Assembly: GCF_021603645.1 (NCBI RefSeq) | Contig: NZ_BQHJ01000008.1 | Coordinates: 1-64,000 of the forward strand | Direction: 5' to 3' | From: Pseudomonas pseudonitroreducens | Lineage (GTDB): Bacteria > Pseudomonadota > Gammaproteobacteria > Pseudomonadales > Pseudomonadaceae | Length of the DNA stretch: 64,000 nt | Shown here: one piece after another, positions 1 to 9,530 of the stretch | Numbering within the stretch: the first letter of the stretch is position 1 | How the letters are laid out: the number at the start of each line of letters is the position of its first letter | The notes under the pieces: generated by a model | Databases searched by the model: none | The model's input: the letters and a program-made list of their open reading frames with translations, nothing else | Told to the model about the DNA's origin: nothing | Made by a program: the position numbers and the translations under genes

Positions 1-44
1 GCGAACTCCCCCCGCGATCAGCCGATGAGTTCGGCGCCACGGCG

Positions 45-116
45 GGTTCGCGAGCAAGCTCGCTCCTACAGTCTGGCGCTGGTGTTTCCCTGTAGGAGCG
101 AGCTTGCTCGCGAACC
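45..116. repeat. Inverted pair of REP elements (REPIN-like)
   Basis: Positions 45-70 and 91-116 are exact reverse complements of 26 bp, separated by 20 bp. The core reads TGTAGGAGCGAGCTTGC followed by TCGCGAACC. The same core recurs at 4561, 4681 and 4801. This is the layout of Pseudomonas REP doublets, which sit between genes and can fold into a long hairpin; here it lies just past the 3' end of the sensor kinase gene. Bases 1-44 show no gene I can support. Confidence 0.9.
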
Positions 117-172
117 GCACGGCACGGTGCCGGACGCACTCTGCCCCCACAGAAGCCTGCCTCAGCTGACCG

Positions 173-1492
173 TCACCCCACGCGCCGCGGCAACTCCACC
201 ACCACGCGCAACCCGCCCAGTTCACTGCTTTCCAGCTTCAGGCCACCGCCACAGGCCGCCGCGATGTCGCGCGCGATACCCAGGCCCAGGCCATGCCCGG
301 CGACCTGCTCATCCAGCCGCGTGCCGCGCTCCAGCACACTGTCTCGCTGGTCCTCGGCGATGCCCGGACCATCGTCGTCCACGCTCAGTCGATAGGCGTC
401 TGCGCCCTTCTCCACCGTCAAACGCACCTGGGCGTCGGCCCATTTGCAGGCGTTGTCCAGCAGGTTGCCGAGCATTTCCAGCAGGTCTTCCCGGTCATAC
501 GGCAGGCGCGTAGCGGGCGGTGCCTGCCAGTCGATGGCGAGGTGATCGCCATGGATGAGCTTGAGCATGTCGCACAGGCTGGGCAACTCGGCATCGCAGT
601 CAAAGTGCGCGCCCGGTAATGCCTCACCCACCAACCGCGCACGCCCCAGTTCGCGGGCCAGGCGCTGTTCGATCTGCTCCAGCTGTTCCTGCAGCACTCG
701 CCGCAGCTCCGGGTGATCGCGCAGCTCTTCGCGGTCGGCGAGGCTGATGAGCACCGCCAGCGGCGTCTTCAGCGCATGGCCGAGATTACCCAGCGCATTG
801 CGTGAGCGGCGCAAGGTGTCCTCGGTGTGCTGCAGCAGGTGGTTGATCTGCTCCACCAGAGGCTCCAATTCAAGCGGCGCCTGGCTGTCCAGCTGGCTGC
901 GCTGGCCTTCCTGCAACTGGGCAATCTGCTGACGCACCCGCTCCAGCGGGCGCAGGGCACGGCGCACGGTGAAGCCCTGGAACACCAGGATCAGCAACAA
1001 GGCCAGCGCACCCGCGCCCAGGCCGATGTTGCGCAGGCGATTGAAGCTCTTGAGGACGGGCGTGTAGTCCTGCGCGACGACGATGCTGAGCGTCTTGCCG
1101 TAGCGCTTGTAGTCACCGCGATAGACCAGCAGGCGCTGGCCTTCCGGACCTTTCTCCAGCACCTTGGCCAAGCCCTTGTGCGAGGGCAGCTTCAGCTCGC
1201 TGTCCCACAGTGAGCGCGAACGCCAGGTCTGGTCGTCGAAGCGAATGACGAAATAGCGCCCGGAAAACAACCGTTCATAGGCCGCATCAACGCGCTGGCC
1301 GTCCAGCTGCAACCCGGCCGGACCGCGGGTGATACCCACCAGCAGGCTTTCCGCCTCGTCCTGCAGCCCGTTCACCAGATAGCGGCGCAGGCCCTGGTCG
1401 AACAGCCACAGGCCGGCCTGGGCCAGCGCGAGGCCGACCACCACCAGTACCACGCCAAGCCCGAGGCCGAGCCGACGCTGGATCGATATCAA
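173..1492 (-). CDS. bqsS: Two-component sensor histidine kinase, BqsS/CarS-like
   Basis: Inner-membrane sensor kinase of 439 aa that should phosphorylate the adjacent response regulator. Membrane segments lie at about residues 8-30 and 152-172, with a periplasmic sensor loop of about 120 residues between them. A HAMP-like linker is followed by the H-box ([10 protein letters not shown], His239), N-box (NLLDNA, about 343-348), DDGPGI (about 373-378) and GHGLGLGIA. The start is TTG and overlaps the TGA of the regulator gene, so the two are translationally coupled. The order kinase - regulator - PepSY - PepSY, followed by genes matching PA2660-PA2666, points to the Fe(II)/Ca-responsive BqsRS (CarRS) system. 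I do not see the RExxE iron motif in the periplasmic loop, so the signal could differ. Confidence 0.85.
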   Translation of the reverse strand: MISIQRRLGLGLGVVLVVVGLALAQAGLWLFDQGLRRYLVNGLQDEAESLLVGITRGPAGLQLDGQRVDAAYERLFSGRYFVIRFDDQTWRSRSLWDSELKLPSHKGLAKVLEKGPEGQRLLVYRGDYKRYGKTLSIVVAQDYTPVLKSFNRLRNIGLGAGALALLLILVFQGFTVRRALRPLERVRQQIAQLQEGQRSQLDSQAPLELEPLVEQINHLLQHTEDTLRRSRNALGNLGHALKTPLAVLISLADREELRDHPELRRVLQEQLEQIEQRLARELGRARLVGEALPGAHFDCDAELPSLCDMLKLIHGDHLAIDWQAPPATRLPYDREDLLEMLGNLLDNACKWADAQVRLTVEKGADAYRLSVDDDGPGIAEDQRDSVLERGTRLDEQVAGHGLGLGIARDIAAACGGGLKLESSELGGLRVVVELPRRVG

Positions 1493-2163
1493 TTGCCGGC
1501 TCCGTTGCCGGTGAAACGGTAGCCCTGGCCACGGCGGGTCTCGATGATCTCGCGACCCAGCTTGCGACGCAGGTGGTTGATATGCACCTCGATGACGTTG
1601 GAATCGCGCTCGGTCTCGCCGTCATACAGGTGCTCGGCCAGGTGCGACTTCGACAGCAACTGGCCCGGGTGCAGCATGAAATAACGCAACAGGCGAAATT
1701 CGGCGGAGGTCAGGTCTACCTCCTTGCCGCCCTGTTGCACGCACTGGCGCGACTCGTCCAGGCTCAGGCCGGCCACCTCCAGTTGGCTTTGGTTGGCCAG
1801 CCCACGGGCGCGGCGCAGCAGGGCCTGGATGCGCAGCAGCAGCTCTTCGGGGTGGAACGGCTTGGTCAGGTAATCGTCGGCGCCGGCCTTCAGGCCATCG
1901 ATACGTTCGGCCCAGGAGCCCCGCGCGGTGAGGATCAGCACCGGCGTAGCCAGGCCCATCCCGCGCCACTCCTGCAGCACTTCCAGCCCGGGCCGGCCAG
2001 GCAGGCCGAGATCGAGGATCACCAGGTCATAGGGCTCGCTGGCGCCCTGCACGGCGGCGTCGCGGCCGTCGGCCAGCCAGTCCACCGCGTAGCCCTGGCG
2101 GGTCAGGGTCGCCAGCAGTTCATCGGCTAGAGGTACGTGGTCTTCCACCAGCAGCAGACGCAT
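1489..2163 (-). CDS. bqsR: OmpR/PhoB-family response regulator, BqsR-like
   Basis: Response regulator of 224 aa. The receiver domain (about 1-115) has the acidic residue Asp8, the phospho-acceptor Asp51 in [10 protein letters not shown] and Lys101 in DYLTKPF. A winged-helix DNA-binding domain follows (about 125-220, with [12 protein letters not shown] and the RGQGYRF wing). I chose the ATG at 2163 rather than the TTG one codon upstream: it overlaps the stop of the preceding PepSY gene as TGATG and gives the usual MRLLLVEDH start. It lies in a four-gene operon with two PepSY genes upstream and the kinase downstream. A TTAAG-N6-TTAAG-like box upstream of the operon suggests autoregulation. Confidence 0.9.
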   Translation of the reverse strand: MRLLLVEDHVPLADELLATLTRQGYAVDWLADGRDAAVQGASEPYDLVILDLGLPGRPGLEVLQEWRGMGLATPVLILTARGSWAERIDGLKAGADDYLTKPFHPEELLLRIQALLRRARGLANQSQLEVAGLSLDESRQCVQQGGKEVDLTSAEFRLLRYFMLHPGQLLSKSHLAEHLYDGETERDSNVIEVHINHLRRKLGREIIETRRGQGYRFTGNGAGN

Positions 2164-2477
2164 CAATCGTCTTCCTTATCCTTGAGGATGCGCCCGTCGC
2201 GGGCATCCAGTTCCAGTTCGCGCACCACACCGTCAACGGTCAGCAACTCCACTTCGTAAATGTAGTTGCCGTGCTCCTTTTCCAGCTCGGCTTCGAGCAG
2301 GCGTGAGCCGGGGTAGCGGCTCAGCGCAGCGGGGAGGATTTCCTCGAAGGGGCGGATCACCCCTTCCTTGCTCAGGCGCAGGGCTTCATCCTGGCTCAGG
2401 TCATGGGCCTGCGCGACGCCGCCCAGGGCAACCAGCGCCAGGCCAAGCAACGCCCTGCGGGGCAGAACGGTCTTCAT
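2163..2477 (-). CDS. bqsQ: Periplasmic PepSY-domain protein (BqsQ-like)
   Basis: Small exported protein of 104 aa with a cleavable signal peptide (about 1-24, ending near AQAHD) and one PepSY-type domain. The segment [19 protein letters not shown] and the strand pattern [33 protein letters not shown] are typical of this family. It is a paralogue of the next gene upstream, and both carry the D(I/L)...DEALRL motif. The gene overlaps the response-regulator start (TGATG) and abuts the upstream PepSY gene, so the operon is continuous. The assignment to bqsQ (PA2658) rests on position in the operon. The molecular role is unknown; PepSY domains are proposed to bind metals or modulate peptidases. Confidence 0.8.
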   Translation of the reverse strand: MKTVLPRRALLGLALVALGGVAQAHDLSQDEALRLSKEGVIRPFEEILPAALSRYPGSRLLEAELEKEHGNYIYEVELLTVDGVVRELELDARDGRILKDKEDD

Positions 2478-2785
2478 CAGTCATCCTGGTGATCGGTGAG
2501 GACTTCGCCGGTGACCGCATCCAGTTCGACATCCCACTTCACGCCCTGGGCGTCCTTGATGTCGACCTTGTACAGATAGCGGCCATGTTCCAGCTCGAGC
2601 TCGCTATCGTACACCGAACCGCCGGCATGCTTGGCCAGCGCGGTGCGGTTGAGTTCCTCGAAGTTGCGGATGGTCCCGGCATCGCGCAGGCGCAACGCCT
2701 CGTCCGGGCCGATATCGTGGGCCGTGGCAACGCCTGCGCCGAGCAGCAAAGCGGAGAATGCGGTCAGGATCAGCAGCCATTTCAT
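2477..2785 (-). CDS. bqsP: Periplasmic PepSY-domain protein (BqsP-like)
   Basis: First gene of the bqs-like operon, encoding 102 aa. It has an N-terminal signal peptide (MKWLLILTAFSALLLGAG..., cleavage near ATAHD) and a single PepSY domain with the DEALRLRDAG and YLYKVDIKDAQG segments and an acidic end (DHQDD). Its stop codon shares bases with the ATG of the next gene (ATGA overlap at 2477). As the promoter-proximal gene it lies 48 bp from a candidate BqsR box. It and its neighbour are probably a tandem duplication, with roughly 40% identity by eye. The name bqsP (PA2659) is given by synteny only. Confidence 0.8.
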   Translation of the reverse strand: MKWLLILTAFSALLLGAGVATAHDIGPDEALRLRDAGTIRNFEELNRTALAKHAGGSVYDSELELEHGRYLYKVDIKDAQGVKWDVELDAVTGEVLTDHQDD

Positions 2786-2832
2786 CAGGGCACCTCGTCA
2801 GAATTTCACTGCTGTCAGACTAAGGTGAAGGA

Positions 2833-2848
2833 CTTAATTCAAGCTGAA
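2833..2848 (-). promoter_or_regulatory. Candidate BqsR box upstream of the bqs operon
   Basis: Read on the minus strand the site is TTCAG-CTTGAA-TTAAG. The published BqsR tandem repeat is TTAAG-N6-TTAAG, so the spacing is exact and nine of ten half-site bases match. It ends 48 bp upstream of the bqsP-like ATG, where an activator site would be expected. This supports both the identity of the system and its autoregulation. The consensus is quoted from memory. Confidence 0.6.
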
Positions 2849-2901
2849 TCGGCAACGGACATTCACCCGCTGAAGTATCCTTGCTCTCCCCGTACAGGCT
2901 C

Positions 2902-2907
2902 TATAAT
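2902..2907 (+). promoter_or_regulatory. Sigma-70 -10 element for the patatin-like gene
   Basis: A perfect TATAAT lies 25 bp upstream of the ATG at 2933. A possible -35 (TTGCTC, 2881-2886) is only 15 bp upstream, which is short, so the -35 assignment is uncertain. The bqs-like operon diverges from the same 150-bp spacer. Confidence 0.5.
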
Positions 2908-2932
2908 CGCGGCCTGCCACAGCGAGGCCCGC

Positions 2933-4015
2933 ATGACCGCCATCCAGATCAACACCCCTACCCTTACCCTCAAGGCTGGTAGCCGTGCGCTCCAGCGCAT
3001 CCGCGAGCAGGGCCTGGCCCCTGCCGATGTGGGCATTCTCCCTGGCGCCGCCGGCGGTCCGAAGGCGCTGGGCATCCAGGGCCTGGACCTGGCGCTGTTC
3101 GGTGAATGGTTGCCGCGTGCGCAGCGCGAGCGTTCGCTGATCGGTGCCTCCATCGGTTCCTGGCGCTTCGCCAGCGCCTGCCTGCCCGACCCGGCCGAAG
3201 GCATTCGCCGCCTGGGCGAGCTCTACACGCAACAGCGTTTCGCCCGCAACGCGAGTATCAGCGACGTGTCGAAGAGCTGCGCGAAGATGCTCGACGACCT
3301 GCTCGACGGCCACGACGCCAGCGTGCTCGACAACCCCTGGTACCGCCTCAACGTGGTGGTCGTGAAAAGCCACGGCCGCCTGGCGCAGGACGGCAAGGCC
3401 AACCTCGGCCTCGGCCTCGGCGCGGTGATCCGCGACAACCTGGTCGGCCGTCGCCATCTGCACCGGCACTTCGAACGGCTGATCATCCACGACGCCCGTC
3501 GGGCACCGCCGCTGCAACCACTGTCGGACTTCCCCTCGCGCTACCTGCACCTGGACCTGGCGAACCTGCGCCACGCCCTGCTCGCCTCCGGTTCCATCCC
3601 CATGGTCATGGAAGGCGTGCGCGATATTCCCGGCGCCGGCCCCGGCACCTACCGCGACGGCGGGCTGCTGGACTACCACCTGGACCTGCCCTACCAGCCC
3701 GAAGGCGTGGTGCTCTACCCGCACTTCACCGACAAGGTCATCCCCGGCTGGTTCGACAAGGGCCTGCCCTGGCGCCGCGGCGATGCCGGCCGCCTGCAGG
3801 ACGTGCTGCTGCTCGCCCCATCGAAGGACTACCTGGCGCGCCTGCCGCACAACAAGCTGCCGGACCGCAAGGACTTCCACCGCTACCTCGGCGACGACGC
3901 TGGCCGCGAACGCTACTGGCGCAAGGCGATGGACGAAAGCCGGCGGATGGGTGACGAGTTTCTTGAACTGGTAGACAGCGGCCGCCTCGGCGAGCGCCTG
4001 CAGCCGCTGACATAA
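2933..4015 (+). CDS. Patatin-like phospholipase family protein
   Basis: Predicted 360-aa hydrolase of the patatin-like group. The N-terminus has the glycine-rich stretch GILPGAAGGPKALG, the nucleophile-type motif GASIGSWRFAS (GxSxG, about residues 75-79) and a late DGG motif (YRDGGLLDYHLDLP), which together form the Ser-Asp dyad of patatins. No signal peptide is obvious, so it is probably cytoplasmic or membrane-peripheral. The ATG at 2933 was chosen over an upstream in-frame extension because that extension overlaps the divergent bqs-like operon and its control region. A TATAAT box lies just upstream. By position it matches PA2660 of P. aeruginosa. The substrate is unknown. Confidence 0.75.
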   Translation: MTAIQINTPTLTLKAGSRALQRIREQGLAPADVGILPGAAGGPKALGIQGLDLALFGEWLPRAQRERSLIGASIGSWRFASACLPDPAEGIRRLGELYTQQRFARNASISDVSKSCAKMLDDLLDGHDASVLDNPWYRLNVVVVKSHGRLAQDGKANLGLGLGAVIRDNLVGRRHLHRHFERLIIHDARRAPPLQPLSDFPSRYLHLDLANLRHALLASGSIPMVMEGVRDIPGAGPGTYRDGGLLDYHLDLPYQPEGVVLYPHFTDKVIPGWFDKGLPWRRGDAGRLQDVLLLAPSKDYLARLPHNKLPDRKDFHRYLGDDAGRERYWRKAMDESRRMGDEFLELVDSGRLGERLQPLT

Positions 4016-4048
4016 TCGGCGGCTTCACGCATCTGCCACGGAATCGCT

Positions 4049-4429
4049 ATGGCTCACTCCCGAAAGCTCCGCTCGCTCCTGCTCTCCCTCCTGTTCGCCG
4101 GCACCTGCGCACAGGCCGCTGTCGATGCCAAGGCGCAGCAGGAAATCAGCCAGTTGCTGGACTTCGTCGAACACAGCGACTGCCAGTTCCTCCGCAACGG
4201 CAGCGAGTACCCGGCCAGTGAAGCGCGGGCGCACCTGCAGAAGAAGCTCGATTACCTGGAACACAAGGACCTGGTGAGCAGCGCGGAAGACTTCATCGAA
4301 CGCGCTGCGACCAAGAGCAGCATGAGTGGCCAGCGCTATCAGGTGGACTGCCCCGCTGGAAAGCAGGACGCCAGCGCCTGGCTGAACGACGAGCTCAAGC
4401 GGCTGCGCCAGGCACCGCAAGACAACTGA
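4049..4429 (+). CDS. DUF5329 (YfeK-like) periplasmic protein
   Basis: A 126-aa exported protein with a signal peptide (about 1-24, ending CAQAA). The mature part matches the YfeK/DUF5329 pattern: EISQLLDFVEHSDCQFLRNGSEY, a conserved Arg/His helix (ARAHLQKKLDYL), AEDFIERAATKSSMSGQRYQV, and a C-terminal segment with a conserved WLNDEL. Two cysteines at about 47 and 106 (SDCQF, VDCPA) could pair in the periplasm. The function of the family is not established. It lies 33 bp after the patatin-like gene on the same strand and may be co-transcribed with it. Confidence 0.85.
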   Translation: MAHSRKLRSLLLSLLFAGTCAQAAVDAKAQQEISQLLDFVEHSDCQFLRNGSEYPASEARAHLQKKLDYLEHKDLVSSAEDFIERAATKSSMSGQRYQVDCPAGKQDASAWLNDELKRLRQAPQDN

Positions 4430-4437
4430 GCATGATC

Positions 4438-4516
4438 GTAGGAGCGGGCTCCGTCCGCGATTGGCCCGAAGCCGCTCAGCGGGCGGAAAATCATCGCGGA
4501 CAGAGTCCGCTCCTAC
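4438..4516. repeat. Inverted pair of GTAGGAGCGG-type REP elements
   Basis: The unit at 4438-4461 (GTAGGAGCGGGCTCCGTCC then GCGAT) is answered by its near-reverse complement at 4493-4516. The same pair, with few changes, recurs at 42740/42805 and 62179/62226. It starts 8 bp after the DUF5329 stop codon. This is a second REP sequence family, distinct from the TTGCTCGCGAACC family at 45-116. Confidence 0.85.
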
Positions 4517-4870
4517 GTAAATGTCTGCTTCAGGTGCCGAACACCTCGCCAGCGCTCCCTGTAGGAGCGAGCTTGCTCGCGAACCGCCCGACGCTGGAGC
4601 AGCGGGGAAGACATCGCGGAGGCAGTTCGCTCCTGCGTAAATGTCTGCTTCAGGTGCCGAACACCTCGCCAGCACTCCCTGTAGGAGCGAGCTTGCTCGC
4701 GAACCGCCCGACGCTGGAGCAGCGGGGAAGACATCGCGGAGGCAGTCCGCTCCTACGTAAATGTCTGCTTCAGGTGCCGAACACCTCGCCAGCGCTCCCT
4801 GTAGGAGCGAGCTTGCTCGCGAACCGCCCGACGCTGGAGCAGCGGGGAAGACATCGCGGAGGCAGTCCGC
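4511..4870. repeat. Three tandem copies of a 120-bp REP-containing unit
   Basis: Copies run 4511-4630, 4631-4750 and 4751-4870 with an exact 120-bp period and only a few substitutions (for example at the base after CGCCAGC and near the TCCGCTCCT end). Each copy carries one complete REP core (4561, 4681, 4801) in the same orientation plus a shared flank. All six frames stay partly open through the array, which creates spurious ORFs on both strands. No gene is supported here. Confidence 0.95.
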
Positions 4871-5073
4871 TCCTGCGAGATACCCCTGCGCTTGGGCCAT
4901 CCCTCACCCTAGCCCTCTCCCAAGGGGAGAGGGGACCGTTCGGTGCAGGATGAAACCTTCGCGTCAGTCGGCTCGGACTGCCCCCTCTCCCTGAGGAGCG
5001 GGGCGCGCAGCCAGGGTTGGGGTGAGGGGGAAGACCCAGCGACGGACTATCCAGAGAAGACAGTTGCTCCTAC
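4871..5073. repeat. Composite intergenic repeat (CCCTCACC...GAGAGGG element)
   Basis: It follows directly on the last 120-bp unit. The segment GAGATACCCCTGCGCTTGGG and the adjoining CCCTCACCCTAGCCCTCTCC block recur almost unchanged at 42830-42900, and a shorter form is at 62371. The block ends with GACAGTTGCTCCTAC near 5060, as it does at 42931. The CCCTCACC/GGTGAGGGG ends form a long imperfect inverted repeat. It fills the spacer between the DUF5329 gene and nnrS; I see no gene in it. Confidence 0.8.
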
Positions 5074-5116
5074 CCTAGCCGGACCATGCCCGCGAACCGC
5101 GTCATAGCCACCCGTC

Positions 5117-6307
5117 CTACCCCGGCTGCCCATCCAGGCGCGGCTTCCAGAACATCGGGCCGTAATGCCAGGCGAACAGCAGGAAAGCCGCTACCCAGCA
5201 GCCGGCCGCGATGCTCAAGCCCTCCAGCGGCCACCAGATCACCAGCAGCACCCGCGCAACGGCGCCCAGGTTGAGTAGCGCGAAGGCCCAGGCCATCGCC
5301 TTCGGTGGTTGCAGCGGCCGGCCAGTGTGGCCAAGGCTCACCCGCGCGATCATCGCCAGGATCAACCCGCCGACGCCGCCCACGGTTAGCGCGTGGATCG
5401 CCAGGCTCATGTTGAAGCTCGGTGAGAAGTTCCACAGCGCCATCCCCGCCGGGGCCAACATCATCCACAGGTAGGCCAGGTGCAACGACCAGAGCAGAGG
5501 CACGCCCCAGTAGTCCCTGTCATACCACCGCCACAGACGGACCAGATGCCCCACCGCCAACGCAGCAAACAGCGCGCCGAGCAACGGCTGCGGGGCAAGG
5601 CCCAGGCCAACGGCGGTCAGCACCGCCACCAGCATCGTGCCGCCCAGCAGCGAGTTATCCAGCCAGTTCCAGGCCGGCACCTGGGCGCTGCGACCCAGCC
5701 CGCGCTGGGTGAAGAACGGAATCACACGGCCACCGATCAGCCCCATCAGCGCCGCCACCAGCCACAGCGCAGCCAATGCACCGCCACGCTGCCAGCCATC
5801 GTTGCCCGTCCAGATGCCGGCCATCACCAGCGCATCGGCAAGCGTCATCAGGCTCAGCACCGCGATGACCGGGTAGTTGCGCTTCTGCCGGACCTGCCAC
5901 AGGCTGCGGCCGATGAAGAAGGCCAGCGCCGGCATGAACGTCAGCTCCAGCACAGTGACCAGCCACAGTGGTGCACCGACCAGCCAGCCGATACGCGCAG
6001 CCAGCCAGACCAGTGACAGCACCATCAGCGGCTTGCCGCAGACGCCCGGACGGCCGGTCCAGGTCTGCACGGCCGTCAGCAGGAAGCCTGCAATGATTGC
6101 CGCGGCGAAGCCGAACAGCATTTCATGCCGGTGCCAGGCCAGCCAGCCGCCCAGCGGTTGCCACGCCGGCAGCAACCCCAGCAGCACAGCCGCCCAGGCG
6201 GCGATGCCGACCAGCGCGAACACCGCACCGCCGAGGAAGAACGGGCGAAAGCCCAGGCGCCACAGTGGCGCAATAGTCAGCAGAGCCTTTCGATCAACCA
6301 GTAACAC
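5117..6307 (-). CDS. nnrS: NnrS family membrane protein, NO-stress associated
   Basis: Polytopic inner-membrane haem/copper protein of 396 aa with about 12 hydrophobic segments. The family signature near the N-terminus is present: WRLGFRPFF at about 17-25, then the WHRHEMLFGF histidine motif at about 58-67 followed by a GFLLTA membrane segment. NnrS proteins protect cells against nitric oxide stress without degrading NO directly. The start is GTG at 6307, overlapping the end of the small membrane protein gene by 14 bp. It is the last gene of the fhp-ppyR-nnrS operon and matches PA2662 by position. Its presence with fhp under an NO-responsive activator fits the role. Confidence 0.9.
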   Translation of the reverse strand: MLLVDRKALLTIAPLWRLGFRPFFLGGAVFALVGIAAWAAVLLGLLPAWQPLGGWLAWHRHEMLFGFAAAIIAGFLLTAVQTWTGRPGVCGKPLMVLSLVWLAARIGWLVGAPLWLVTVLELTFMPALAFFIGRSLWQVRQKRNYPVIAVLSLMTLADALVMAGIWTGNDGWQRGGALAALWLVAALMGLIGGRVIPFFTQRGLGRSAQVPAWNWLDNSLLGGTMLVAVLTAVGLGLAPQPLLGALFAALAVGHLVRLWRWYDRDYWGVPLLWSLHLAYLWMMLAPAGMALWNFSPSFNMSLAIHALTVGGVGGLILAMIARVSLGHTGRPLQPPKAMAWAFALLNLGAVARVLLVIWWPLEGLSIAAGCWVAAFLLFAWHYGPMFWKPRLDGQPG

Positions 6308-6551
6308 AGCAAGCCTCCCAGCCGTCCTTGCGCATCTGATGCTGGGCTACCAGCCGCAGCACGTAGCCCAGCTTCAATAGTGTCGGGCCGAGGATGGTGA
6401 AGGCATGCGCTGCGACAATGCTTTGCAGGTTCAGCTGGCCATCGACGAAATAGGCTCCCACGACTCCCAACAGCAGTAATACGAGCCCGCCGGTCAGCAG
6501 CGACCAGGAAATCGACAGATTGCGTTGCGGGCAAGCGAAAAGACTTTCCAT
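6294..6551 (-). CDS. ppyR: Small membrane protein, PpyR-like
   Basis: An 85-aa protein with two hydrophobic helices (about 14-36 and 42-62) separated by a short polar turn (YFVDGQLNLQS) and a charged tail ending in Cys-Cys. I started it at the ATG at 6551 (MESLFACPQR); an in-frame upstream codon would add ten residues lying in the gap after fhp. It is sandwiched between fhp and nnrS exactly like PA2663 (PpyR, psl and pyoverdine operon regulator) in P. aeruginosa, which is the basis of the name. It is probably co-induced with fhp. Its molecular function is unknown; a membrane signalling or accessory role is inferred. Confidence 0.75.
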   Translation of the reverse strand: MESLFACPQRNLSISWSLLTGGLVLLLLGVVGAYFVDGQLNLQSIVAAHAFTILGPTLLKLGYVLRLVAQHQMRKDGWEACCVTG

Positions 6552-6602
6552 CTCACACCTCCTCGGGTTGCGCCGGCCCACTCTTGAGCCGGCGCTTCAG
6601 GT

Positions 6603-7784
6603 TCAGGCCTCCAGCGCGCTGGCCGGGCCGAAGAACTCGTAATGGGACTGCTGCTCGGGCACGCCGATCTCGCGCAGGTGACGTTTCACCTGCGCCATGA
6701 ACGGCTTGGGTCCGAGGAAATACGCATCCAGGTCGCGGTCCTCCGGCAGCCAGTCGGCCAGCAACTCGCGGCTGAGGAAACCTTCGACGTGGGACGCGTC
6801 CTGCGCGCGCGGCTCGCTGTAGCAGAAGTAATGCTTGAGCTGCGGATAGGCGCCGGACTGCGCCTCGACCCACTCGCGGAACGCATGCACGCCGCCATGA
6901 CGAGCGCAGTGGATGAAGTGCACTTCACGGCCGGATTCCAGCGCCGGCTTGAGCATGGCCAGCGCCGGGGTAATGCCGACACCGGCAGTAATCAGGGCCA
7001 GCGGCTTGTCGCCACCACGCAGGACAAAATCGCCCGCCGGCGGGAACAGGTCCAGCTCATCGCCAACGTTCAGGCGGTCATGCAGGTAGTTCGACACCTT
7101 GCCCTCGGGCTCACGCTTTACGCTGATGCGATACTCACGACCGTTGGGCGCGTCGGACAGCGAGTAAGTACGGCGTACCTCCTCCCCGCCGATGTCCAGG
7201 GAGAGGCCGATGTACTGGCCGGGCTGGAAGTCCAGCAGCGGCTCGTCATCCAGCGGCTGGAAGTAGAAGGAGGTGATTTCCTCGCTCTCGACTTCCTTGC
7301 GCGCAATGCGGAAGCGCCGCGCACCACGCCAGCCGCCGCGCTGCTCGGCATTCTGCTGATACACCGACTCCTCGGCGCCGATCAGGATATCGGCCAGTTG
7401 GCCGTAGGCAGCGGCCCAGGCATCGATCACTGCCTGGGTAGCGATCTCCTCGCCCAACACTTCACGAATGGCCCGCAGCAGGCAGCTGCCAACGATCGGG
7501 TAGTGCTCCGGCTGGATCTGCAGGGCAACGTGCTTGTTGACGATCTTCGCCACCAGCGGGCCGAGCTGCTCCAGCTCATCGATATGCCGGGCGTACATCA
7601 GCACGCCATTGGCCAGGGCACGGGGCTGGTCGCCGGAAGCCTGGTGCGCCTGGTTGAACAGCGGACGAACTTCCGGGTACTCGCTGAGCATCATCTTGTA
7701 GAAGTGCTGGGTCAGGGTTTCGCCGCCGGTCTCCAGCAGCGGGACGGTGGCCTTGACCAGGGTACGGTGTTCGTTGGACAGCAT
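6603..7784 (-). CDS. fhp: Flavohaemoprotein, nitric oxide dioxygenase
   Basis: A 393-aa NO dioxygenase that oxidises NO to nitrate with O2 and NAD(P)H. The globin domain (about 1-135) has Tyr29, Gln53, proximal His85 and Tyr95 in the Hmp positions. The FAD-binding domain (about 150-255) carries the RRTYSLSD motif. The NAD-binding domain follows (about 260-393) with ITAGVGITPALAML and a C-terminal EFFGP. Length is normal for Hmp/Fhp. It is the first gene of the fhp-ppyR-nnrS operon and is divergent from its activator fhpR; three GT-N7-AC operators lie in the spacer. The ATG at 7784 is preceded by GAGGAGAT. Confidence 0.97.
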   Translation of the reverse strand: MLSNEHRTLVKATVPLLETGGETLTQHFYKMMLSEYPEVRPLFNQAHQASGDQPRALANGVLMYARHIDELEQLGPLVAKIVNKHVALQIQPEHYPIVGSCLLRAIREVLGEEIATQAVIDAWAAAYGQLADILIGAEESVYQQNAEQRGGWRGARRFRIARKEVESEEITSFYFQPLDDEPLLDFQPGQYIGLSLDIGGEEVRRTYSLSDAPNGREYRISVKREPEGKVSNYLHDRLNVGDELDLFPPAGDFVLRGGDKPLALITAGVGITPALAMLKPALESGREVHFIHCARHGGVHAFREWVEAQSGAYPQLKHYFCYSEPRAQDASHVEGFLSRELLADWLPEDRDLDAYFLGPKPFMAQVKRHLREIGVPEQQSHYEFFGPASALEA

Positions 7785-7846
7785 GCGGATCTCCTCGAGT
7801 TGGCCAGGCAGTGAGTGGGGGTGCCTGTGCTTTCTGCCAGAGATGT

Positions 7847-7862
7847 TTCAGGAAGCGTGCCA
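7847..7862 (-). promoter_or_regulatory. Weak sigma-54 promoter candidate for fhp
   Basis: On the minus strand the sequence TGGCACGCTTCCTGAA has a perfect -24 element (TGGCACG), but the -12 has GA in place of the usual GC. It lies 63 bp upstream of the fhp ATG, with the NorR-type operators 45-100 bp further upstream, which is the normal layout for a sigma-54 enhancer system. The fhp gene of P. aeruginosa is known to depend on sigma-54. The defective -12 keeps confidence low. Confidence 0.4.
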
Positions 7863-7904
7863 ACCATCCAGCCCAGCATCGACGGGACCCGCGCAAGAAA
7901 ATGA

Positions 7905-7955
7905 GTCATAATGACCCGAAACTTTCCGCGTCAAATTGACTACAAAGAGGTCATA

Positions 7956-7960
<5 letters not shown>
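7905..7960. promoter_or_regulatory. Three NorR/FhpR-type GT-N7-AC operators
   Basis: Three 11-bp palindromes lie in the fhp-fhpR spacer: GTCATAATGAC at 7905-7915, GTCAAATTGAC at 7930-7940 and GTCATAATGAC at 7950-7960. All fit the NorR consensus GT-N7-AC, with centres 25 and 20 bp apart. Three sites are also typical of NorR enhancers. The third contains the fhpR start codon, so binding there could also block fhpR expression. The first and third share a longer GTCATAATGACYCGAAA match. Confidence 0.8.
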
Positions 7961-9515
<1,555 letters not shown>

Positions 9516-9530
9516 ATCCAGATTCGCAGG

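Noticed and set aside
1-172. bqsT-like gene after bqsS
   Set aside because: Only the REP pair and non-coding sequence lie here; a reading frame at 25-513 overlaps the kinase gene and the repeats.
4511-4870. Regular repeats looked at as a CRISPR array
   Set aside because: The whole 120-bp unit repeats without unique spacers and only three times; no cas genes are in the window.
4025-4953. Reading frames on both strands with repeated 40-aa units
   Set aside because: They run through the 120-bp repeat array. The internal repeats come from the DNA repeat, not a protein; there are no start signals and the minus frame overlaps the DUF5329 gene.
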